DNA of 8,037 nt from Sulfurovum sp. (lineage in GTDB: Bacteria > Campylobacterota > Campylobacteria > Campylobacterales > Sulfurovaceae). The notes beneath the pieces are model-generated. The model was not told the DNA's origin, ran no database searches, and saw only the letters and a program-made list of their open reading frames with translations. Location of the stretch: contig JALVGO010000246.1 in assembly GCA_027029065.1 (NCBI GenBank), positions 1 to 8,037 of the forward strand. Direction: 5' to 3'. Within the stretch, counting starts at the first letter, position 1. Each line of letters opens with the position of its first letter. Position numbers and translations under genes: made by a program. Positions 1 through 6,516 of this stretch are shown here, piece by piece.

Positions 1-2895
1 TATCGCCCTCTTTGTCTCCATTTTCAGCATAAACGGGTGAGGATTGTTCGCACGGTTTCTGCCCTCGTAACTTACAGAAAAGTCCATCTTCTCTATCTCT
101 TGCAGATAGGCTTCAAGCAAAGGCAGTACCTCTTTATCTCCGATACGACCGAAAGCTTCGACGATCGCCAGTTTGCAGGCGGGCTTTTCTTTGTCAAAAT
201 GCGCTTTGAGTATGGGCAGTGACGAAGGGCTGCCGATGCGTCCGATGACGCGGTAGGCGTTGCGCCGTATCCACATTTTTTTCTCGGAGAGCAAAGGGTA
301 GATCTTTTTCAAAAGTACCGTATCGTTTTTGTTGACAAGATAGCGCAGTCCAGACAGCGCACACCCTCTACAGTGCATCGGATCCTCATCGAGTTGCGCC
401 GCAAGCAGCGGTATCGCATTGCGGTCTCCCAGCACACCAAGAGAGTGTGCCGCCTGTTGGCGGACGGACTTCTCTTTGTCGTGCAAATAGCGTTCGATAT
501 ACGGGAGCATCGCTCCATCGTGCGTCTTTGCAAGTTCGCGTATCAGCTCTTTTTTGAGGTATGCATACGGCACATCCGCCCACACTTCGGCGCGCATTTG
601 CAGGTAATGCAGCAGTTTTTCGTACCGCACTTTATCCTCCTTGGAGAGATACTCCCGCTTGAGTGCGGCATACCTTGCCTTGTCCTCCTCCAACCCGTCA
701 TACCCGGTATAATATATTCCTCTTTTATAGGCTTCTGCAGTGAGTTTTAGTAGGTGGTTGAAGCTGTAGTAGCGTTTGAGAGGTGTTGTATCGGTATCAT
801 ACGGATAGTCGCTATAGATCCCCTCTTTTGCAAGATGGTATGCCAAACCGTCATAGCCGCCCTCACGGATAAACACCCTGTAGGGTGTCGTATAGTTTGC
901 ATCCTCATACTGCTGCCGCATATCGGTCAGATATGCTTTGTAGTCCTCTTGCATCTGCTTGAGCGACAGCAGATCGGATGTTGGCAAAAGTTCGGTAATC
1001 CCATTATGCCACGCATAAATCTGCTGCAAAGGCTTGGGGATTTCCGATAGATTGGTGTCAGCTGAAACAGCCAGCGGTTTGCCTACCATTCTAACGATAG
1101 CCGTATCGTAAAGATAAGGTTCGATGGTCACCATTGACGCTTGCAGGGTATAGTTCTCATCGGGTTTTTGGGTCAAACCTTTTAGGGTGTTGACTTTTGC
1201 ATAGAAGGCATCCATCTCTTTTTGCGCTTTTTCGGGAAGCTTGTCATACTCGGAAGTATAAGCGGGAAGCAAACGATCGGGCACGACCAGAGCCAAAGGC
1301 GCCGCAAACAGCAGCAGATAAAACGCCAATGCCAACGCCACAAACCACTTGCTGGGTCTAGAGGTTTGGATGATATAGACAACCTGTTTGGCGATATTTG
1401 CTTTGGTGCTTAGCGGCTCTTTTTGCAGTGTTTCGTCATGGACGATCTCTTTGATGACGGTATCTTTACCGGGATTCCCAGGGCCGTACTTGGCATAGAG
1501 TCGGCTCATAAAGCGCGACACACGCCAACTCTGCTTCACCCCGAGCGCTATGATCCCCACAAAGATAAGCAAAACGGGATCTTGCAGCCACACCATCGCT
1601 ACGGTCAGCACCGCCAACCCCGCCATATAGAAATAAAACTGCCCTTTGGGATAACGCGCAAGCAGCAGCAACTGCAAGATGCGACCACCGTCAAGCGGAT
1701 AGATGGGAAGTAGATTGATATAGTTGATAATGAGGCTCATCAGCGCAAACATAAAAAGAGGCTGCCGCTCCGATACAATGTTTTGATGATGCAACAGTAG
1801 CCAAGCGATCAATCCTGCACCGATAACGATGCCCGGAAGCGGTCCGGCTAAAAAGACGATATACTCCTGCCATGCCTTTCTGTACGCCTTTTTGCCCATC
1901 GCCACGGCACCGAAAGGCACAAAGAGGATATGGGTATCGGTGTAGCCAAAAAGTCGCATCGCCAAGAAGTGACCCAGCTCATGGATGAACAGCACCACGA
2001 TCAAAATCCCGATATCTTCAAAAGAGAACCCCAGTAGCGCAAAAAGCGCCGTAAAGGCAACCGCAGAGATACCAAACCACAAAAGCCGATTGCTTTTGCC
2101 GCGCGGTTTGTCCATCTCCTCAAGCTGTACTTTCAGAGCATGCGTTTCCCCTTCACTTGTCAAAGAACTATTCTCTTTGCGCTCCTTTAGCGCTTTGGCA
2201 TAGCGCGTCTGCCCTTTGACAGCCTCTTTGGCAAACCTCCAGGTCGCCAAGGAGAAGCGAAACCGATACCCCTCTTTGGTTGTTTTGACAATACCCGCTT
2301 TTTGCAAGCTTTCGATAAACGCCCTATCCTCTTTGGCCAAAAGAGAAGCAATCACTTCCTCGTTTATCGGCTCACGCACTATATCCGCCTCCATCTTTTC
2401 CATCGCATCAAGATGTGCGCGATAGATCGCTTCGTTGTCTGTCAGATAGTGATCGTATAGCACGACATTTTCGGGCACGACCTGCATAAAATGCTTCATA
2501 CCGTTTACTGTCACAAGCTGCGTACCGTCGCGATAGTATGCCTTGTAGCTTATCGTCACAGGCTCCAATGCGCCCCTATGCGGCTGCGTCCTGACAAAGG
2601 CGTGCACCCCGTTGGCATCGTTGTAGTAGTAGGCGATATGGTATGTCTGGGTATTGCCTACGATCGGACTTTGGTGCTTCACCATCGCGACATACCCAAA
2701 CCCCTTGGCAAGCAAAAAATCTTCCGAGGGTTTTAGTATCTCCAAGACAGACGGTTCGACCTCTTCTTTATCTATCTCTTGAAAGTCCGCATATCGAAAC
2801 GAGTAGTACAGCAGTGTCAAAAACTGCAAGAGTGGCATAACATAGATAAAAAGTATCGCTATCGCGATAATGCCAAAGGTGTTTTCAACTGTCAT
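1..2895 (-). CDS. M50 site-2 protease family membrane metalloprotease with C-terminal HEAT repeats (C-terminus outside window)
   Basis: The frame is open for all 965 codons from the ATG at 2895 to the window edge, so the C-terminus is missing. The ATG follows GAAGGA (2901-2906) with a 5-nt gap. Residues 7-25 form a membrane helix, followed by a soluble region of about 240 residues I do not recognise. The M50 core starts near residue 270: HELGH at 305-309 in a hydrophobic segment (zinc ligands H305 and H309, catalytic E306), FLAGPLPG at 348-355, and NLLPIYPLDGG at 394-404, where D402 is the expected third zinc ligand. More helices lie at about 420-450 and 518-537. Residues 540-785 are unassigned. 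Residues 790-938 hold three to four HEAT-like helix pairs, such as SVRQQAAHSLGVLGD and IRRNAYRVIGRIGS. The family cleaves membrane or membrane-adjacent proteins. A chain this long with HEAT repeats is unusual, as many site-2 proteases have 350-450 residues. The substrate is unknown. It is the last visible gene of the six-gene operon. Confidence 0.88.
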   Translation of the reverse strand, partial: MTVENTFGIIAIAILFIYVMPLLQFLTLLYYSFRYADFQEIDKEEVEPSVLEILKPSEDFLLAKGFGYVAMVKHQSPIVGNTQTYHIAYYYNDANGVHAFVRTQPHRGALEPVTISYKAYYRDGTQLVTVNGMKHFMQVVPENVVLYDHYLTDNEAIYRAHLDAMEKMEADIVREPINEEVIASLLAKEDRAFIESLQKAGIVKTTKEGYRFRFSLATWRFAKEAVKGQTRYAKALKERKENSSLTSEGETHALKVQLEEMDKPRGKSNRLLWFGISAVAFTALFALLGFSFEDIGILIVVLFIHELGHFLAMRLFGYTDTHILFVPFGAVAMGKKAYRKAWQEYIVFLAGPLPGIVIGAGLIAWLLLHHQNIVSERQPLFMFALMSLIINYINLLPIYPLDGGRILQLLLLARYPKGQFYFYMAGLAVLTVAMVWLQDPVLLIFVGIIALGVKQSWRVSRFMSRLYAKYGPGNPGKDTVIKEIVHDETLQKEPLSTKANIAKQVVYIIQTSRPSKWFVALALAFYLLLFAAPLALVVPDRLLPAYTSEYDKLPEKAQKEMDAFYAKVNTLKGLTQKPDENYTLQASMVTIEPYLYDTAIVRMVGKPLAVSADTNLSEIPKPLQQIYAWHNGITELLPTSDLLSLKQMQEDYKAYLTDMRQQYEDANYTTPYRVFIREGGYDGLAYHLAKEGIYSDYPYDTDTTPLKRYYSFNHLLKLTAEAYKRGIYYTGYDGLEEDKARYAALKREYLSKEDKVRYEKLLHYLQMRAEVWADVPYAYLKKELIRELAKTHDGAMLPYIERYLHDKEKSVRQQAAHSLGVLGDRNAIPLLAAQLDEDPMHCRGCALSGLRYLVNKNDTVLLKKIYPLLSEKKMWIRRNAYRVIGRIGSPSSLPILKAHFDKEKPACKLAIVEAFGRIGDKEVLPLLEAYLQEIEKMDFSVSYEGRNRANNPHPFMLKMETKRAI

Positions 2896-2910
2896 TTTTT
2901 TCCTTCACTT

Positions 2911-3141
2911 CTATTGAAACAGCGTCAGCACAAAAAGTACCTTCTCCATAGGCTTCGGAAACAGAAAACCAAGCATAGCAAACAACACCGCCCCGCCTAT
3001 CGCATAGTTCCCTATCTCCTCAAATGTCAAACCGCCCACAACCACAAGCACGACAATAGGCACGACAAAGGTGCCGATCAAGGCAGAGACGATCACTGCG
3101 GTGAATCTGTAGTAGATGGATGGTTTCTTTTTATCTGCCAT
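2911..3141 (-). CDS. Small hydrophobic membrane protein, 76 aa
   Basis: I do not recognise a family. The protein opens with a short basic stretch (MADKKK), then has a strongly hydrophobic helix at about 14-36, a second at 45-61 and a hydrophobic C-terminal end at 66-75. No enzymatic motif is visible. The ATG at 3141 follows AGGA with a 7-nt gap, the gene begins 8 nt after the stop of the TPM lipoprotein gene, and it ends 15 nt before the start of the M50 protease gene. This placement makes a real, co-translated gene likely. By position it could be an accessory subunit or chaperone of the protease, but that is inference from context only. Confidence 0.75.
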   Translation of the reverse strand: MADKKKPSIYYRFTAVIVSALIGTFVVPIVVLVVVGGLTFEEIGNYAIGGAVLFAMLGFLFPKPMEKVLFVLTLFQ

Positions 3142-3149
3142 ATCTTTTC

Positions 3150-4586
3150 CTACGGTGCAATCCCCTGCCGTGTCTCGTAACGCACTTCGACATTGGGGTC
3201 AAGGATCGCATCAAAATTGTGTGTCTCCTTGCCATTAAGGAAATAATGCTCTACAACAACAGTCGCCACCTCTCCACTTGGCACACTGTTCAGGTAGTCT
3301 ATAAAGGCATCGATCGTTACATTCTCTTTACGTTCGGCACCTTCACCAAATCCATAGATTTTATCACCACCTTCAAGACCGAGGCGTACATTGGCAGGTC
3401 CTCCCGGCAATGCATACCGTATCCAGCAACGCATATCTTCTTTTTTATCTCCGGGATGGTAGTAGCCGTCACAGGTATATTTCCAGCGGTACTTTTTCCA
3501 TTTTTCTTTTACCTTATCATATTTATAAGGATATCCATTTTTATTCAACCAATACCCGTCAAACGCAAACGCATAATATTTCCCTTCCTTTTGCAACCGT
3601 TTTTGTTTATCGAAATGAACTTCCATTTTTGTATTAAAGCGCAGTATCTGTGCCATGGTGGCAATATCGAGTTTCCATTTTCCTTCCTCTTTTTTAAAGA
3701 AATAAGGAGAACAGGTACGGTATTTATCATAAGGACGCACAGCAATTACTGCATGTGTATTTGTTGTATCATAAAGTGTTTCATAGTGCGATTTGCACTG
3801 AGTAATGAATCGAATTTCATTGTTTTGATTGATTTCTGTTACTGTCAACTTATTAAAAAAAGCTTTGGTAGTATCGGTAAAAATATCAAGATTTGGATTT
3901 TTATTATGTGCTTTGAGGGCTTTGAGGTAGCGCTCCATCACCTCTATAGGTGTATCCGTGGTCTTGGCAACAACATTTTTCCCTTTTTTGGCATCAGGAT
4001 CGGCAATGCCGATATGCGCTTTGGTCTTCGCGCCACCACCGATCGATCTGCTTGCCATCGGCGGCACAAACTCCTTACCCGCTGCCGCTTCAGTGGCGCG
4101 GTCGTGCACCAGCTCTGTTGCCATATAGACTCCGTCGGCGATCTTGTAGTCTCTGAAGTAGGGTACGAATCCCTTGCGTTCGATGTAGGAGACAAACGCA
4201 TCGGTAAAGACCGGCTCCAGTGCCTGCGACACCTCCAGACGCACCTTGTCTTGCAGCGTGTTGATCACCAGCAGCAGCGCCTTGCCGCTCTTGCTTCGAC
4301 TCTCTTGCTGCAGTTTGGCAAACTGCTTGTTGGCAAAGGTATCGATATCCTCTTCATTGGCTGTGGTCACAACACGAAAGTCTATATCGTATTCATCAAG
4401 GAGATTTTCATTGTACTCTCGGTACATCTTCATCACTTTTTCATTGTCCAGCAGCACATAGGCATCGTCGATAATGACATTTTTCTGCGCCGCGGCACGC
4501 TCCTGAATACTTTTTTCTTTTTTGTCGCAACCCTCCGTAAACAAAAGTGTCAAGCCCAATACCGCAAATAGAAAAAATCGTCTCAT
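3150..4586 (-). CDS. TPM-domain lipoprotein with NTF2-like middle and PDZ-like C-terminus
   Basis: This 478-residue protein starts with a basic N-terminus, a hydrophobic core and a plausible lipobox ending at C20 (FTEGC). Asp at position 21 (+2) matches the E. coli inner-membrane retention signal. Residues 37-165 fit the TPM domain (YgcG/TPM_phosphatase type): DIDFRVVTT at 67-75, SGKALLLVINT at 100-110 and VRLEVSQALEPVFTDAF at 115-131. Residues 215-325 (MERYLKAL... GKWKLDIA) look like an NTF2-like fold; this is a weak call. Residues 325-388 are rich in Lys, Tyr and Trp. Residues 390-470 resemble a PDZ domain (PGGPANV, then GLEGGDKIYGFG). Nucleotides 3481-3900, coding the middle, are about 33% GC by hand count, against 55-65% in flanking lines, suggesting a later-acquired segment. 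The ATG overlaps the lemA stop by one base (TAATG), so translation is probably coupled. LemA and TPM genes are often neighbours, which supports both calls. Confidence 0.87.
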   Translation of the reverse strand: MRRFFLFAVLGLTLLFTEGCDKKEKSIQERAAAQKNVIIDDAYVLLDNEKVMKMYREYNENLLDEYDIDFRVVTTANEEDIDTFANKQFAKLQQESRSKSGKALLLVINTLQDKVRLEVSQALEPVFTDAFVSYIERKGFVPYFRDYKIADGVYMATELVHDRATEAAAGKEFVPPMASRSIGGGAKTKAHIGIADPDAKKGKNVVAKTTDTPIEVMERYLKALKAHNKNPNLDIFTDTTKAFFNKLTVTEINQNNEIRFITQCKSHYETLYDTTNTHAVIAVRPYDKYRTCSPYFFKKEEGKWKLDIATMAQILRFNTKMEVHFDKQKRLQKEGKYYAFAFDGYWLNKNGYPYKYDKVKEKWKKYRWKYTCDGYYHPGDKKEDMRCWIRYALPGGPANVRLGLEGGDKIYGFGEGAERKENVTIDAFIDYLNSVPSGEVATVVVEHYFLNGKETHNFDAILDPNVEVRYETRQGIAP

Positions 4587-5185
4587 TATATCTCCAGTTT
4601 GAATGTTTTGTGTGCCGTCTCATCGGCTTTGAAGTAGGCCTTTGGCTTGAAACCTCCAAGTGCGGCGATGATGTTGGCGGGGATATGGCGCAAATAGGCG
4701 TTGTACTCTCCTACCGCTTCGTTAAACTGCATACGGGTGATGTTGATACGGTTCTCTGCTCCCTCTATCTGCGACTGCAGCTGTAAAAACTGCTCGGATG
4801 AGCGAAGTTCCGGATAGTTCTCTGCTACTGCAAAAAGCTTTGCGGTCGCAGCATTCAACTGCTTTTGAATCGCCGCCATCTTTTCTGTCTCTACTGCAAC
4901 ACCATGAGACTGTCCCAATATCTTGTCAGCTTGTGATCTGAGTGCGGCAATCTGCGTATAGACCTCTTTTTCGTGTGCAGCGTATCGTTTGACTGTTTTG
5001 ACCAGATTTGGCAGCAGGTCAATCTTGCGTTGCAGATTGCTCTCCACCTGCGACCATGCCGTCTTAACCTGTTCCTCTTTGGCAACCAGCACATTGTAAC
5101 TTAGCAAAAACCATCCGATCATACCTAACAATAATACCGCTAATACAATCAGTAGATACCCTTTTAGCCCCTTTCCTTGTTCCAT
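4586..5185 (-). CDS. lemA: LemA family protein
   Basis: This 199-residue protein has the family layout and usual size. A single N-terminal membrane anchor lies at about 9-28 after a short tail, followed by YNVLV at 30-34. The LemA signature comes next: AWSQVESNLQRK at 43-54, then DLLPNLVKTVKRYAAHE at 56-72. A long helical region includes AENYPELRSSEQFLQLQ at 121-137 and FNEAVGEYNAYLRHIP at 154-169. The C-terminal end, GGFKPKAYFKADE at 177-189, also fits. LemA proteins are membrane-anchored helical bundles of uncertain biochemical role, often encoded beside TPM proteins or membrane proteases. The ATG has a very strong ribosome binding site (AAGGAGGAG, 5188-5196). The gene starts 21 nt after the preceding stop, and its TAA overlaps the next ATG. 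Confidence 0.95.
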   Translation of the reverse strand: MEQGKGLKGYLLIVLAVLLLGMIGWFLLSYNVLVAKEEQVKTAWSQVESNLQRKIDLLPNLVKTVKRYAAHEKEVYTQIAALRSQADKILGQSHGVAVETEKMAAIQKQLNAATAKLFAVAENYPELRSSEQFLQLQSQIEGAENRINITRMQFNEAVGEYNAYLRHIPANIIAALGGFKPKAYFKADETAHKTFKLEI

Positions 5186-5206
5186 TTCTCCTCCTTTTAT
5201 CCGAGT

Positions 5207-5839
5207 TTATTGACACTCTGGCAGCTTGCCCGCCATTGCCGCAAGAGTATAGGGAAACGCTCTGCGTTTTTGACGACACTCTGCCTGTAAAGCGGCGTAG
5301 TAGCGTTGCATCTCCCCAAGTTCACTGTCAAGTATTTTGGTGATCTCCATCGCAGTTTTGGTTGTTTTGCCTTTACGATCTTCTTGTTGTGATGCCAGAT
5401 TTTGCAGCTTCTTATCCATATCCGACTGCCTCACTTCCAAATCAGCGATCAACGCACCTGTAGCAATCATCTCCTCTTCTATACGCCACAACAGATTGTA
5501 GTAACGGTGCACCAATCCGTACAATCCAAGAAGTACCGCAGCTAACAAACCTGCCAAAAGCAGCAAAAACGAATGAGAAGCACTCACCCCGGCACGAGAA
5601 GCGTTGAGTGTTTTACTTACATTTTCGACACTCTCGGAACTCTCTACCATTCCAATGTGCAACACAAGATACGACACAATCGCTCCCAATAGCACGATGC
5701 CTATCATCTCAAGCGTATAGCTTCGCTTTTTCGGCAGTGCGGTTAGCTTCTTGTGGAGTGTGCTTTGCAGTGCTGTTGCATCCTCTTCGTCCAGTATCCC
5801 TTTCGCCCTGAGTGCAGCAATACGCGCTTCATAATTCAC
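5207..5839 (-). CDS. Two-helix membrane protein with cytoplasmic-type coiled coil (unknown family)
   Basis: I do not recognise the family. From the chosen start the protein has 210 residues. Residues 5-30 (IAALRAKGILDEEDATAL) resemble the short SHOCT-type motif found in many membrane-associated proteins; this is a weak match. Membrane helices lie at about 44-62 and 91-110, separated by a polar Ser/Glu-rich loop. From 115 to about 192 the chain is charged and helical, probably a coiled coil, with several Gln and Met positions. I chose the GTG at 5839 because GGGAG (5847-5851) lies 7 nt upstream. A second in-frame GTG at 5866 would add nine residues and lacks an obvious ribosome binding site. 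The gene overlaps the preceding DUF2089-type gene by 11 nt and ends 21 nt before lemA, so it belongs to the same transcript. It may be a structural partner of LemA (inference). Confidence 0.82.
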   Translation of the reverse strand: MNYEARIAALRAKGILDEEDATALQSTLHKKLTALPKKRSYTLEMIGIVLLGAIVSYLVLHIGMVESSESVENVSKTLNASRAGVSASHSFLLLLAGLLAAVLLGLYGLVHRYYNLLWRIEEEMIATGALIADLEVRQSDMDKKLQNLASQQEDRKGKTTKTAMEITKILDSELGEMQRYYAALQAECRQKRRAFPYTLAAMAGKLPECQ

Positions 5840-6188
5840 CGTTGATCTCCCGAATCCGTTTGACACCCTCTTTAGCGCCCATGCGCCCCTCCTCCATAGC
5901 GGTCAATATCCGCTCGATCTCCGATTCGTCCGCCTGCTTAAGCGCCTGCAGCGAAAGAGAAAGTGCCGTAAGGCGTTTTTTGAGTGTAGGGTAGCTCACC
6001 TGAAGTGCCTGTGCCATCTCCTTGAGATTGCCGCCGTGCAGGATCAGCGCCTCGGCTAGATCGCGTTCCTCTTTACCAAGACGCGCCAGACGCGGTAAAA
6101 CGAAATCACCGCTATACTCCGTCTTACAGCCATGACAGGCAAAGGTGGCAACAGCAAGCGGCTCTTTACAAAGCGGACAGTGTGTCAA
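5829..6188 (-). CDS. DUF2089-type zinc-ribbon/HTH protein, likely operon regulator
   Basis: This 119-residue protein has a small zinc ribbon with C4, C7, C18 and C21 (CPLC, then CHGC). A helical linker (LGKEERDLAEALIL) leads to GGNLKEMAQALQVSYPTLKKRL at about 52-72, the characteristic DUF2089 segment that looks like a helix-turn-helix. The C-terminal tail (ERILTAMEEGRMGAKEGVKRI) also fits the family. The family is poorly characterised; DNA binding is inferred from the HTH. The only credible start is TTG at 6188, with AAAGGAAG upstream; the in-frame codons before it run quickly into a stop. It is the first gene of the operon, directly behind a near-consensus promoter with repeated AT-rich sites, so autoregulation is plausible. 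A TTG start may keep its level low. Confidence 0.87.
   Translation of the reverse strand: MTHCPLCKEPLAVATFACHGCKTEYSGDFVLPRLARLGKEERDLAEALILHGGNLKEMAQALQVSYPTLKKRLTALSLSLQALKQADESEIERILTAMEEGRMGAKEGVKRIREINGEL
5847..5851 (-). promoter_or_regulatory. Ribosome binding site deciding the GTG start at 5839
   Basis: GGGAG on the minus strand ends 7 nt before GTG at 5839. It lies inside the end of the upstream DUF2089-type gene, so ribosomes finishing that gene could restart here. This favours 5839 over the GTG at 5866. Confidence 0.65.
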
Positions 6189-6192
6189 AAGG

Positions 6193-6200
6193 CTTCCTTT
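6193..6200 (-). promoter_or_regulatory. Ribosome binding site for the TTG start at 6188
   Basis: AAAGGAAG on the minus strand, with GGA ending 6 nt before TTG. No ATG or GTG in this frame lies close by upstream, and an in-frame TAA is at 6207-6209, so this site decides the start. Confidence 0.7.
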
Positions 6201-6242
6201 TTTTAATTATTTTAAAAAATTGTATCTATTTTTTTAATTATT
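6198..6242 (-). promoter_or_regulatory. Pair of 14-bp direct repeats across the operon promoter, candidate operator
   Basis: The 14-mer TTTTTTTAATTATT (plus-strand reading) occurs exactly at 6198-6211 and at 6229-6242, 31 bp start to start, close to three helical turns. One copy fills most of the -10/-35 spacer and the other covers the predicted start site and leader up to the ribosome binding site. TTTTTTAA at 6199-6206 also pairs with TTAAAAAA at 6212-6219. The position suits a repressor operator, perhaps for the DUF2089-type protein. The low complexity (A/T only) means chance is possible. Confidence 0.4.
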
Positions 6243-6247
6243 GTCAA
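6219..6247 (-). promoter_or_regulatory. Sigma70-type promoter of the six-gene operon
   Basis: On the minus strand a perfect -35 TTGACA (6242-6247) is followed by a 17-nt spacer and -10 TACAAT (6219-6224), five of six matches to TATAAT. The predicted start of transcription is near 6212, giving a leader of about 24 nt that contains the ribosome binding site. It is the only strong promoter I see ahead of the operon, and no large gap for another occurs inside it. Confidence 0.78.
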
Positions 6248-6278
6248 ATAGCTTCATTTTATTTCTTTTTTAATATAC

Positions 6279-6312
6279 TATTACCGCACCAACTAAATAC
6301 CTTAAACTTTGA
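6279..6312 (+). repeat. Left terminal inverted repeat
   Basis: Starts TATTACCGCACCAAC. It matches the reverse complement of 6517-6550 except at two positions (T/C in the AACT/AACC stretch and T/G in CCTT/CCTG). Similarity stops outside the TA, which sets the element boundary. Confidence 0.85.
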
Positions 6313-6339
6313 TGCAGCAATTTCGTTCATAATCAAGGC

Positions 6340-6380
6340 AGATTTTTGTAGGACTCGCCAAAGCGAATTCAAGAAAATCT
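6340..6380 (+). repeat. Left internal hairpin module of the element
   Basis: AGATTTT (6340-6346) pairs with AAAATCT (6374-6380). Inside, TCGC (6355-6358) pairs with GCGA (6363-6366) around a CAAA loop. The inner hairpin is flanked by AGGACT and AATTCAA, which recur around a different hairpin in the right half. Confidence 0.6.
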
Positions 6381-6408
6381 AACGCAGAGTATGGACGAAA
6401 GTGCTACA

Positions 6409-6418
6409 CCCTTCGGGG
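6409..6418 (+). repeat. Central TTCG hairpin of the palindromic element
   Basis: CCC-TTCG-GGG is centred at 6413.5, while the terminal repeats are symmetric about 6414.5. C(UUCG)G is a known extra-stable RNA tetraloop, so the transcript of the element would have a natural hairpin tip here. Confidence 0.6.
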
Positions 6419-6445
6419 AGAACGATACGGGACAATCTGCACGTA

Positions 6446-6488
6446 AAAAAATCTTTGAATTACCTACGGGTAGTCCTTCAGATTTTTT
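6446..6488 (+). repeat. Right internal hairpin module of the element
   Basis: AAAAAATCT (6446-6454) is a perfect 9-bp complement of AGATTTTTT (6480-6488). Inside, CTA (6464-6466) pairs with TAG (6471-6473). Read on the minus strand it carries the same AGGACT/AATTCAA borders, 10 nt apart, as the left module, but with a different stem between them. Confidence 0.6.
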
Positions 6489-6516
6489 CACGCACATCTT
6501 GCCCCGTCTCGTTTTC

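Noticed and set aside
3120..4571. A 483-codon open frame on the plus strand opposite the TPM lipoprotein gene
   Set aside because: The minus-strand frame has a lipoprotein signal, a TPM domain, a ribosome binding site and operon context. The plus-strand product is an antisense artefact with Phe/Ile-rich runs and no recognisable domain.
5840..5866. Earlier GTG start (5866) for the two-helix membrane protein
   Set aside because: It adds nine residues without an obvious ribosome binding site and increases the overlap to 38 nt; GTG at 5839 has GGGAG 7 nt upstream.
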